Shown here piece by piece: positions 40,101 to 48,232 of a stretch of 64,000 bases of DNA. A model generated the notes under the pieces. It was not told the DNA's origin. It did not search any database and was given only the letters and a program-made list of their open reading frames with translations. Source of the DNA: Trypanosoma brucei gambiense DAL972 (lineage: Eukaryota; Euglenozoa; Kinetoplastea; Trypanosomatida; Trypanosomatidae). Position 1 is the first letter of the stretch. Each line of letters begins with the position of its first letter. Both the position numbers and the translations under genes were made by a program. The stretch spans positions 558,001-622,000 of the forward strand of contig NC_026741.1 of the NCBI RefSeq assembly GCF_000210295.1, in the 5' to 3' direction.

Positions 40101-42888
40101 CGGTTTACGTCATGTGCAGGGAACCATGAGGGCTCTGAATTACTTAGAAGTTGACCTAACGCTGTCCGCAGCTGCACAAGGTGCCGTTGTGGGAACCGCA
40201 CATATCAACGACGAACTATTGCTACAACTAAAAGCGGCGTGGGTCAAAGTACCATCAGGTCTCGGCGCTGCAACTGTCCCCCGTGGGTCCGCAACCCAAC
40301 CGGTAGATCAGCCTTCACCACATTTATGGGCGCTTCGCCTGACATTCCCCACGCAACCCGCCCGGTCCCATGTGAACGTACATGTCAAATCCTGGCCTGT
40401 TGCATATGACGATCTTTCACATGAGCAACAGCAAACATTCAATTCAAACCTGGTCAAGGCACATAGAGGCGGTGGTGCCGCAACTAAAGTGGACTCGACC
40501 ATGTCAAGTGCCTTTTATATTGTGCGCCCACTTCGTTTAGAGCCGGCAGAGGGGGAATGGACATTGTTCATCTTCGGTGACGCCTGCACCACACGCACTC
40601 GATTAGCTGCCTCCGTAGGGGAAACGGTGCTAGAGCATGTTGTAGTAGACTATCTTCTCCCTCAGTCCTTGTCGCTTGCCAAAGGTGTTATCGTTGACTG
40701 TTTTCATGGCTCTCTCCATGCGGATGAGGCAGGTGAACTGAAACGAAGAGCTGAGGGTGAGCAACGGTGGCGCCGAAAGTTGAGGGAGGACCCAAGCATA
40801 CAACAGCCATGTCAACTATTTGTGCCCTTCACCTCACTAGCGATATCAGCTGACGGTAGTGACCCAGTCACCTTGCGTTATCACACGCTAACGCGCTGCA
40901 CAGATGATGGAGCGTTGCTCATCGGTGCCGCCACATCTAATGGGAAAGGCGCCATATTTCATTATAATATCAACGAGAACACATGGTCTGTCCTCCCCAT
41001 TCGTGCTCCCCAAGATGGCAAAGACAAAAAGCGCCGTGAGCAAGGCAAGAGGGACAACAACGGAGCTGAAGACGCAGATAATTCTCAGCAGGCTAGCCAT
41101 TTTTCCACGCGATGCATTACAAGCCGTCATGGTCACACAACAGTTTGCTCTTCAACAGAAAAGTGTGCCTACGTCTATGGCGGGATCGGCATCGGTGGAA
41201 CAGATCCAGAGGCAGCAACAGCAGCGGTGGCCGAAAGCAACAGAAGTGACAAGAGTGCTGCACTTAGCCCAAAACTAGGCTCCACCTCCAGCCCTAAGTG
41301 GCCTGTAGGGTTTATGCGTGATGTCTGGTGCATTAACTATGCTGAAGGAACAGCAACTTGCCTGTGCAGTGGCGAGAACCAAACGGTGTCTGCTCCAATC
41401 TCTCGGTGGCGGCACGCAGCGGCATTTCACAACGACAGCGTAATCATCATTGGGGGTAGAACGGCTCCGGCTCTCCAACAAGAAGGTGGGAAGGAAACAA
41501 ACGAAGAAAAGCTACTGACGGAGGAGGAAACCCAAAAGAAACAGGAAGACGGTCAAACCTTTTATCAGTCTCACGGCGGTGAGGAGGAAGATTTATTGCT
41601 TCGTAGGGATGGCTTATGCAGCTGTTGCTCTCTCCTCGTATTTGACTTGAATCGTCGTGCGTGGGGCACACAAACAACTTCGGGCGCTACACCAGCACCA
41701 AGGTATGGTCACGCCAGCGCTGTGCTCGGCACCTGCGTGTATATCTTCGGCGGTATGACCCAACGAAACCACCTTCTGGACGATTTGCACGAGCTCGATA
41801 TTGCCACGAACACCTGGCGCCGTGTGGAATACAACGGTGCTGTTGCACCACCACCTTCGCACCTCGCTGCCATGGAAGCCATAACGGTTTCTAATACACC
41901 GTGTTTGGTACTTACCGTGGGCGCCGCAGGCAATGGCGAAGAGCGTGAGGCTGGCGATGCTGCGGAGCGCGGTGTAGACGCACTGAGGTTGTACCTTTTC
42001 TCGCACGCGTCGCAGTTTTGGCGTAGGCTTCGCTTCAATTGCGCGCCGTTGCCTGCACCCGTGGGGGTTGCCATGTGTGATGCCACACCGGCTTCGATGC
42101 GACAACATGGCAGACGCCAGCAGCCGCTACGGCATCGCTCCCTTCCCCTGAATAAGGCAGTGTTGTTCAGAATGTTGGTTGTTGGAGGGATGAAAGCCGG
42201 CTCCCCGAACAAGGGCAGTGCGTACATTGCTGATTATGGGCTGGAACGCGAGAGCACCATTAGGCCCGTTGTGCCGACACTTCTTAATGTTGCGCGGGAC
42301 GTGATTGCCGAGAGGCGCCAGGATGAACGAAGAGAACCCCCGCACTCTGCGGATCTCAGAAACATAAATCTAGAACGATCACCAATAAGAAAGGGAATCG
42401 GCCAGCGTACAGCTTCATCGCTATGTACAACGCCGAGGGGGGCCCGCAGTGGCCGCAAACCCTACAAAAGTGGTCCTCTGAAGATAGCTTACCGTTCCTC
42501 GTCGGCGGGACCACTCACGCAAGACCAACAGCGCGGTCTCATACACCGTTTGTACTACAACCAGTGCCACGCCCAAGAGGAGCGTAAAAAGGGAGAGTTG
42601 CAGGAACAACCGCGATCAGGAAAGATGCCCATCAGCGGACGAAAATATAATCCGCACCCGCCCATGCAGCGGAAGGCTTGGGGGGCGCCGGCGGCTCCTC
42701 GCGCCGACTGCATGCGACCCCGCAAACCGGCAACAGCAGGGCCGTACCGCAACCATAGGCACCTTGACTCATCTGGCGATACGCAAATAAAACCCCAGAA
42801 TGACAGCAGAGGAGAGGAATTAACTGCAACAGCGCCGCCGACGCCAGTTGTAGCAGCGGGGCGCCGGCTTAGCGATCCAGAAAACTAA
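37126..42888 (+). CDS. large kelch-repeat protein
   Basis: A 1920-residue protein. The C-terminal half holds kelch-type blades at about 1278-1700. Examples are FHYNINENTWSVLP, CAYVYGGIGIGG, RWRHAAAFHNDSVIIIGGR, then APRYGHASAVLGTCVYIFGG and ELDIATNTWRRVE, each with the GG pair and the W that define kelch. Low-complexity insertions (acidic Gln/Glu) separate blades. The N-terminal ~1250 residues have no recognised domain: residues 130-250 are acidic and Pro/Glu-rich, and 900-935 contains His/Gln runs. The last ~200 residues are basic and disordered. It may be a large scaffold; no enzymatic motif is seen. The ATG follows a tract+AG at 36965-36966. Confidence 0.85.
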   Translation: MSVTVNAVRESAEAVSLTILSCEPAQQKIAVRFGGSHGGWRWIDVPTNTPVILERMRPEAGAESSEGPTSNGAAMEGCEEYELAVTPSPPVDGRDESVCSLVGVDTRQVVQKPVLLSGADEGGRVFELLLKWTLLDATPTPRESTPDKAPEDHSGTETETRNEEEVIVDTANKDDEKGEEAPPPPPIVAQPDESKEKEISENPSGHDSPKDKRVERHVNPVKELEEPKQQEAEREPQQEQAPQPRCNQSEWKWKSSVIPTLPADVSAARHVLIATIVSVQQHAVLPNRHVVVKLGIEAPNERMSLLPLLRTRAVTQYDAVKVAQMGPPVLFPLSENVSVYCAVADKRADHPSDSGGIGRRVYRRGRPAPTKSPGRSLARIPKAELDKHAAEKASKPHTATSGECTFSLPQRIEGTGNSDNAGGGRNGGASVFHWEKHSHMEHAYIAHGTIQCGNNEVELAFLRMTVGAYRDACRGHGAARRNGFGTVEVRVEDIELNETTEKQRPEHDNTLVEVWLTQPEVDAVSGTHSDRTGAAAAASTSTKNSSGCRHLVLLSSSNCIQPLHFPVSEPFAYLSWAVVPAQQKQGVQENVLHGAAPICLVRPGVWTPITIKLRDRNKSASFIKLWYCFTSDGRSGTDDPSRPYHPASNSTDDGNCYSLRVYLDSCTNLYPLVQLYSRDGNAKAFRLLIMDPEDEVAVSASRPMDLNDMQLYCNYKGGEDRTPPAIKLLFTRVFPSHALYRSSDYTVSNTGEQAGTCSVTFLCRLFAFASVAEAHAMNNAHCIGEGRVVVFPGNVVNGKDGTNLLDIDVHVAIDGMFTPGPVAVKPTAVTSPPPCTVLRMRGEVERAPCGEGDAVICVRSVQLFHRQQQQKRRGRVVWTDGGLSAVYACFWLCRGLSGGGVKEWKEALKGCQVLTLTPKQQRHHHHQQQQEVSLQCNEFVLSTGGEKLVLCAVFIPKTTETVDDEAKVRNTASNLLRKLVRKVNKKKQESESGLRHVQGTMRALNYLEVDLTLSAAAQGAVVGTAHINDELLLQLKAAWVKVPSGLGAATVPRGSATQPVDQPSPHLWALRLTFPTQPARSHVNVHVKSWPVAYDDLSHEQQQTFNSNLVKAHRGGGAATKVDSTMSSAFYIVRPLRLEPAEGEWTLFIFGDACTTRTRLAASVGETVLEHVVVDYLLPQSLSLAKGVIVDCFHGSLHADEAGELKRRAEGEQRWRRKLREDPSIQQPCQLFVPFTSLAISADGSDPVTLRYHTLTRCTDDGALLIGAATSNGKGAIFHYNINENTWSVLPIRAPQDGKDKKRREQGKRDNNGAEDADNSQQASHFSTRCITSRHGHTTVCSSTEKCAYVYGGIGIGGTDPEAATAAVAESNRSDKSAALSPKLGSTSSPKWPVGFMRDVWCINYAEGTATCLCSGENQTVSAPISRWRHAAAFHNDSVIIIGGRTAPALQQEGGKETNEEKLLTEEETQKKQEDGQTFYQSHGGEEEDLLLRRDGLCSCCSLLVFDLNRRAWGTQTTSGATPAPRYGHASAVLGTCVYIFGGMTQRNHLLDDLHELDIATNTWRRVEYNGAVAPPPSHLAAMEAITVSNTPCLVLTVGAAGNGEEREAGDAAERGVDALRLYLFSHASQFWRRLRFNCAPLPAPVGVAMCDATPASMRQHGRRQQPLRHRSLPLNKAVLFRMLVVGGMKAGSPNKGSAYIADYGLERESTIRPVVPTLLNVARDVIAERRQDERREPPHSADLRNINLERSPIRKGIGQRTASSLCTTPRGARSGRKPYKSGPLKIAYRSSSAGPLTQDQQRGLIHRLYYNQCHAQEERKKGELQEQPRSGKMPISGRKYNPHPPMQRKAWGAPAAPRADCMRPRKPATAGPYRNHRHLDSSGDTQIKPQNDSRGEELTATAPPTPVVAAGRRLSDPEN

Positions 42889-45509
42889 AGGGAGAAAAAA
42901 AAAACACAACATTGGGGAAGGAGGTGAACGTTGCAAAGGCTATACGATGCCATCACGTTCCGAAACAAAAGGCCGAAGCAGCGCATGAAAAGAGAATAAA
43001 AAGAAAACGAAAACCGGCACCATCACCGGCGCACCCTCGGCTCGGCCTAGTAAGATAGAGCAAGAGGCGTGCAAGTGTTTTAAGAAAAAAAAGATCGGTG
43101 GCATCACTCCATTATCCCCTTTTAGGAAGCCCGCATCTGCAGGGCAACAGCGGACAGAACTGCTCATACGTAGTGTAGTGTATATGACAATCGCTTACAT
43201 GAGACTGCACCGAACACACGAAGTAGACGTGTTAAACGGTGAAGGAGTTGTTGGGCAATTAGTGTAACTAACAAAACCAATAAAAGCGGTTGCTTGGGAC
43301 GCCTATTCAATTCAATATGGTTTAACCAAGGGATGCGCTGTAGGGACCTGGGCACATTAAAACGTTACTTAGCCCGCGAGCATCACCTGGGTTTCGCAGC
43401 CGCATTAGTTTGCAGTAGGTGTATTTATATAAGTTATGCGGAGAGAGATTTTCAACCCATCACTAGATCTTGTTTTCACGCAATGCACTTAATGTGCCCT
43501 ATAATATACTGTACGGATAGTTGATGAAATGGAAACTTGCGTCTCTTTAACGGGGTGCCGCTTCTTGCGCACTGCTAGTTATTCGGGAATAATGTACCTT
43601 TTATAAAACGCAAATGGCCTTTTTTGTTTTATTTTGTCTTGTTGTGCCCGTGTATTCCTTGCCTCTAAAGCGCCTCTACTTGACGCGGAATATGTGGCAT
43701 AGAGCTGATTTTCGCTTCATCTCCGAAGCCACTCCTTCATTACGCACGAGTTGCTTAACCACAACAGCTCGACCTGTTATTATTGCACCCTCGATGCTTT
43801 GTGTATTCTTTTTTTTTTCTACTGCCGCCTGTGTGTGTGTGTGTGTGCGTTTGCGCAGGTGCCCCTGCTGGAAACTGGTGCTTGTTTGTAACCGTGCTTT
43901 GCTTACACCTTCCCCTGATACAAAAGGAAGGAAGTTCGTTCTCCTCTTCAACCAACCGCTGTCACGTGCCAACCTTAATTTACACCCACCAACAAGCGGC
44001 CCTTTCATGTGGACTACGGCGGCTGCTTGGGCTCTAGCGGCAAATATGTAAGGGGCTATGTGTTGTGAAGGGATTGAAGATACGAACCCAAGGAGGCTGC
44101 CAAAAAGCGGGGAAACGTTGGCAAAAAATAATATATATATATATAGCGGCATATGAGGCGGCACAAGCGTAGATACGGCGTCCGATTGATTTTGTTCATT
44201 TTGTGGCGAGCCCACTTGTACGCAGCTGGGTTACGTTTCTTTTTTTTTTTTGGAATGGAACACGGCGGAAATAGGAGAGACCTTGGGGACGCAAGTGGAG
44301 GATGTGTAGGATTAATGTCACGCCGTAACCACGACGTTCAAAGAAGGTATTGGAGGGAAAACCGCAAGCGTTACACGGTGATACAACCTCTGCTTTCCGA
44401 TAGGAAAGGATCCCAACCATTGGACCTCAGAGGGGATGCATGACCAAAATTATTGTTAACCGAGCAATGCTTTGATGGGGATGATGAATTCTGTCGCTTC
44501 CCCTTCCTTATGCTTGCGTGTGTGAGTGGTGGAAAGGCTGCTTATCCATTGGGCCGCGCTCCCTCTACGCCTCCCATCCCAGAGACCGTAAGAAGGGATG
44601 TTACTAGTTTTTTCTCATTTTCCACCGCCGACTCCACCGGAATGTGCTAGTCTATACCCCCTCCTCCGCCCGTTTGGGGCGTCGCAACCGACCTCTCGAC
44701 GCGTCTGCGGCTGCCACCTCTACCTTAACTTGCCGTCGTTTTCTTAACGCAGTTGTGCTTTTCTGTCACGCTCGTCTTTCCCGGTGACAATACTTGTTTC
44801 CTTTCCCTGCTGGCTGTGTTGAAACGGATCCACCCAGCCCGTTGAGACCCCTCCCCCTTTGCTTGAATCCCCCCACCCCATGTGTGCCCGACATTTGAAG
44901 TGGTTTATAGCGCTCGGCTGATTCGCCATGTCCGGCCGGTAAATGGTGCCCACCCGTCGGTGTGTGAGAATGGTCGTTTTAGCCCTTACTCTGCAGTTAG
45001 CTCCCTTCCGTTGCCTCGCCTACCACAACCTTCACATGCAACGGATCCCTTTCACTGTGCTAAAGCGCTGCGGCCTCCACAACCCATACCAGTCCGATGT
45101 GTCTTCGGGCGCCTGGTTACATCATCCCTGTTAGCGATCCCCATCCCTCACCCTCTTTCCTCAACACCCTGTTCGGACGCGCCGTCCACGGTCTCTCCAG
45201 TACGTCGGCACACTTCAACGAGTCGTGGAACCGTTTCTTTACCTCGGTTGCCTGAAGCTTCTCGAATGGTTACTTTTATGTCTTCTTCAAGGAAAGTAGC
45301 GATATTCGGTTCAAAGTTGGAAACATCTCCCCTGTCCTGTAGCCGAAGGTGACGTCGCAACGCTGTCCAGTGGTGTCCGACATCCAATTGCTGGCTGCTG
45401 TTACGATTTGGCCTTTCGTGATCCACTCAACAGGTAATCTCCGGCTGTGAACCCGACCCGCAGCGCCTTAACCGTGAACTTGTACGTCAAAAGCAACGGT
45501 CGCCGCGTG
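42889..45509 (+). other. 2.6-kb gene-poor region upstream of the tRNA pair
   Basis: No supported protein gene. It holds T-runs near 43800-43820, a (GT)n run, a short (TA)n run near 44130-44145 and a T-run near 44239-44250. ORFs such as 43614-44051 contain translated microsatellite (CVCVCV) and are not credible. From about 44.65 to 45.5 kb the composition is more balanced and coding-like on both strands but broken by stops in every frame. This could be a decayed gene or mobile-element relic, unidentified. Confidence 0.4.
43831..43847 (+). repeat. (GT)n microsatellite
   Basis: Eight GT units in a gene-free region downstream of the kelch gene. Confidence 0.85.
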
Positions 45510-45582
45510 TCCTCCCTGGCGCAGTCGGCAGCGCGTTAGGCTGTTAACCTACAGGTCGTTGGTTCGAATCCAACGGGAGGAG
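45510..45582 (+). tRNA. trnN-GTT: tRNA-Asn (anticodon GTT)
   Basis: A 73-base cloverleaf without intron. The acceptor TCCTCCC pairs fully with GGGAGGA near the 3' end, and the discriminator is G. The D stem is GCGC/GCGC, the anticodon stem TTAGG/CCTAC (four canonical pairs and one mismatch at the base) with loop CTGTTAA giving anticodon GTT, and the T stem GTTGG/CCAAC with TTCGAAT loop. The internal B box GGTTCGAATCC is perfect. A run of seven T (45584-45590) right after the gene is a normal Pol III terminator. It converges on the tRNA-Trp gene 87 bases downstream. Confidence 0.96.
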
Positions 45583-45583
45583 C

Positions 45584-45590
45584 TTTTTTT
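45584..45590 (+). terminator. Pol III terminator of tRNA-Asn
   Basis: Seven consecutive T two bases after the mature tRNA-Asn 3' end. Confidence 0.85.
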
Positions 45591-45662
45591 CCATAGCGAG
45601 TGACGCCGTTTGTTCGAAATTGAAATCAAGTAAAGTCCGATATGATTGAGTGTGTTGGGGGG

Positions 45663-45667
45663 AAAAA
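45663..45667 (-). terminator. Pol III terminator of tRNA-Trp
   Basis: Five A on the + strand, i.e. five T on the transcribed sense of the minus-strand tRNA, three bases beyond its 3' end. Confidence 0.75.
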
Positions 45668-45669
45668 GG

Positions 45670-45741
45670 TGAGGACTGCAGGGATTGAACCTGCGACCCC
45701 TGGATTTGGAATCCAATGCTCTACCACTGAGCTAAGCCCCC
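45670..45741 (-). tRNA. trnW-CCA: tRNA-Trp (anticodon CCA)
   Basis: A 72-base cloverleaf on the minus strand without intron. The acceptor GGGGGCT pairs with AGTCCTC (two G-U wobbles) and the discriminator is A. The D stem is GCTC/GAGC, the anticodon stem TTGGA/TCCAG with loop TTCCAAA giving anticodon CCA, and the T stem GCAGG/CCTGC with loop TTCAATC. In trypanosomatids this nucleus-encoded tRNA is also imported into the mitochondrion, where C34 is edited to U so that UGA is read as Trp. T. brucei is reported to have very few copies (I recall one), so this may be its sole source. It converges on the tRNA-Asn gene. Confidence 0.96.
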
Positions 45742-46645
45742 GTCGCCGTTCCAGACAGGTTTAAATATCTAGGTATACTGAATCACCGCTTGTCCACTCT
45801 GTCCTCTTGCTATCTGATTGGAACATTCGGTGGGTGCCGGCCTGCGGCCACATAGGTATAGCGATGTCACAATGTTGAAACACTTTTTCACTGAAGTTTG
45901 AACCGCTTTGGCACGTGGAACGTAGCACGTTAAATCTGTGCGGCAAACCCCATAACAAAAGAAAAATACCCGCCGTTCCCACGCATTCAAGAGGAGTTCA
46001 ATTCTCCATGAGAAAGGGGGGTGATTCCATGGCCCCCCCTCCCCAGTGGACGGGAGAAAGGGCTTTATGGAGTTAGTCCCTTTGCATCAAGTGAGGCACT
46101 GTCCTTTCGGATACCCTGTAGCTGCGGGGTGCGTATGACAACGGGGACTTCAATGCCTGACGTGGCAGGCTGTTTCGACCACTTGCTGGGCTGGTGGGCT
46201 TTGGGCTTCTAGGTCACCAGTTCCCCATTGTCTCTCCCTTAACTAGTTTTTTTTTTTGCCTTCATCCTCTTCGTGGTGTTCTTTCCTTCGTGTGGCATCC
46301 GCCGGCGCGTCGTTGGCCACCGTTTTGCCCCGTTACGTTTGCCGTGCTCAGTGTGACATCGCTCCGACCTCACGTTCATACACAGTGCGACTTCATTATC
46401 AACTGTGTCTTTTCTGTTGGCTAGCTCAGCCTCTGGGTGATGGGCGTCTGCAAGCGCCGCTCTTACCCACCCCTGATTGCTATGTATCTGCACGGGTGGG
46501 GCCACCTTCAACCGCACAGCGACTTTTTTAAATAGGCACTTACATTTACCTACTTCGTCCCTCTTCTCTTAACATCGTGGGTTGTTTCACCCGGTTTTCG
46601 GTTGTTGTTAACACTTGTAACTTTGGATTAGATCGGTAAATATAT
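45742..46645 (+). other. intergenic region right of the tRNA pair
   Basis: No supported gene. CT-rich stretches occur at about 46230-46300 and 46545-46575. The AG at 46630-46631 is the last before the ATG at 46646, leaving a 5' UTR of about 14 bases. Confidence 0.45.
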
Positions 46646-47932
46646 ATGCTCAGAAGAGCGGTACCCCGTTTTTTCAGCAGGACGCGTCCGGGCCTTGTGA
46701 ATTTACATGCAAGCGAGTTGTCGACACCGGATAGGTCAACCGTTAATTCAACCAACAGGAAAGAGCTCAAAACGCCCCTTTGCGTCGAGTTGATAAGCAA
46801 GATGTCATCACAAGGGTATTTTCCGATGTCACAATTTGTTAAGGAATGTCTAACGCACCCTCAACATGGATATTACTCGACGAAGAAAAATGTAATAGGT
46901 AGCGAAAAGGCTGATTTTATCACAGCTGCTGAGATACCGTTCTTTGCGGACATTGTTTCGGCCTGGATAATGGATGTATGGCAGAAGATGGGTACTCCAC
47001 GGGTTCTTCATCTGGTTGAGCTGGGTCCTGGAAGAGGAACGCTGATGAAGAACATTCTGAAACAAATAAAATACTCCAACCCCCACTTGCTCCATTTTTT
47101 GCAGATTCACCTTGTCGAAGTAGGTGCCGCTCGAACGGACGAGCAAAGGAGTGCGCTAAGTGAGTTTCAAACTGCCCAAAAGAAGATAAAGTGGTGGATG
47201 GGATTAGAGTCCATTCCCTTGACGTTAGAACCCACCGTATATATTGCAAACGAGTACTTTGACGCACTGCCGGTAGCACAGTTTCGTTACACAGAGCGTG
47301 GATGGGTGGAAACGTGTTTAGAGGTTGACGAAGATCCAGCTCACGAAGCTCATTTTCGGATGGTACATGCGCCTTCTGGGTCTTTTTCGGCATACCTCAT
47401 TCCCAACGATGTCCGTGCGAATGGAAAAATTGGTGATTGTATCGAAATAAATGCTGTTGGAATGCAAACAATGGAGCTCATTATGAAAAAGATGGTGGAG
47501 TGCCAAAAATCAGCATGCCTCATCGTGGACTACGGGAAGGATGAGCACATGCACAGCACACTGAGGGGAATTCGAGGTCACAGATTCGTCGATCCACTTC
47601 TTTCTCCTGGAGAAGTCGACCTGTCTTCATGGGTCAGCTTCAAACAGCTACGATGGTCGATGGAGCGACTGGAGACTGCCAGGCGCCATCTTAAATGGTT
47701 TCCCGTTATATCCCAAAGCGAATTTCTCCAGTGGGGTGGGATTGATGTAAGGCTTGCGCATGTCATAAAGGATGAGGAAACCAAAAGCGCGATGAAAATA
47801 TTGCAGAACTACCGCAGACTTATGGACAAGAACGAAATGGGGGAAAGCTATAAGGTGTTTGCTCTACAAACACGAAATTTCCCCAACGTATCGCCCTTTT
47901 TTCAAGAAGCCGAGCTTCCCTCTTCGTTGTGA
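46646..47932 (+). CDS. NDUFAF7: NDUFAF7/MidA protein-arginine methyltransferase
   Basis: A 428-residue SAM-dependent methyltransferase of the NDUFAF7/MidA (DUF185) family. In other eukaryotes it sits in the mitochondrial matrix and dimethylates an arginine of the complex I subunit NDUFS2 early in assembly. The SAM-binding segment is VELGPGRGTLMKNIL (about 127-141), followed by the family hallmark ANEYFDALPVAQF (about 203-215, usually NEFFDALPV) and LIVDYGKDE (about 291-299). The N-terminus MLRRAVPRFFSRTR is a textbook mitochondrial presequence. Length matches the human protein (441). Trypanosomes have a complex I that is dispensable in some stages, so the role could be stage-dependent. Confidence 0.92.
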   Translation: MLRRAVPRFFSRTRPGLVNLHASELSTPDRSTVNSTNRKELKTPLCVELISKMSSQGYFPMSQFVKECLTHPQHGYYSTKKNVIGSEKADFITAAEIPFFADIVSAWIMDVWQKMGTPRVLHLVELGPGRGTLMKNILKQIKYSNPHLLHFLQIHLVEVGAARTDEQRSALSEFQTAQKKIKWWMGLESIPLTLEPTVYIANEYFDALPVAQFRYTERGWVETCLEVDEDPAHEAHFRMVHAPSGSFSAYLIPNDVRANGKIGDCIEINAVGMQTMELIMKKMVECQKSACLIVDYGKDEHMHSTLRGIRGHRFVDPLLSPGEVDLSSWVSFKQLRWSMERLETARRHLKWFPVISQSEFLQWGGIDVRLAHVIKDEETKSAMKILQNYRRLMDKNEMGESYKVFALQTRNFPNVSPFFQEAELPSSL

Positions 47933-48232
47933 GAAATATGGTGGATACCGAGTAGGATCCCCTCTTTTACATTTTTAACGTTCAAATATCGGATCATGAA
48001 CATGCTGTATTGAGTTATAAAGCAATTAACAGCACTAACGACTTTGCGATGTGTATTTCGATGTAAAGAAGTTCTTGCTTCGTATGAGTTTCTGACTTGT
48101 AGGGGTGAGCAACATCTCTTGTTTTCTTTAGCATTTACCGTTTTCAAGACCCAACCAAGGTATCACAAAATTACTTGTAACCTTTAAATCTCTTCTGTTA
48201 CTTACATATATCGTCACAAATAATCTAATGAA
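47933..48232 (+). other. intergenic region with ambiguous acceptor
   Basis: No gene. Candidate acceptors are AG at 48130-48131 and 48147-48148 after a T-rich tract. A second CT-rich tract (48186-48212) has no AG until 48250-48251, inside the next coding frame. An out-of-frame ATG at 48228 lies five bases before the chosen start. Confidence 0.45.

Noticed and set aside
43614..44051. 145-codon plus-strand frame with ATG
   Set aside because: Contains a translated (GT)n run (CVCVCV) and a Phe run; no conserved feature.
44153..44443. 96-codon plus-strand frame
   Set aside because: Crosses a T-run giving poly-Phe and lacks a convincing acceptor; at most a very weak candidate.
44744..45426. Minus-strand frames considered as retroelement (ingi/RHS-like) remnants
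   Set aside because: No reverse transcriptase, endonuclease or RNase H motif could be seen and the starts are not ATG; kept only as a low-confidence observation.
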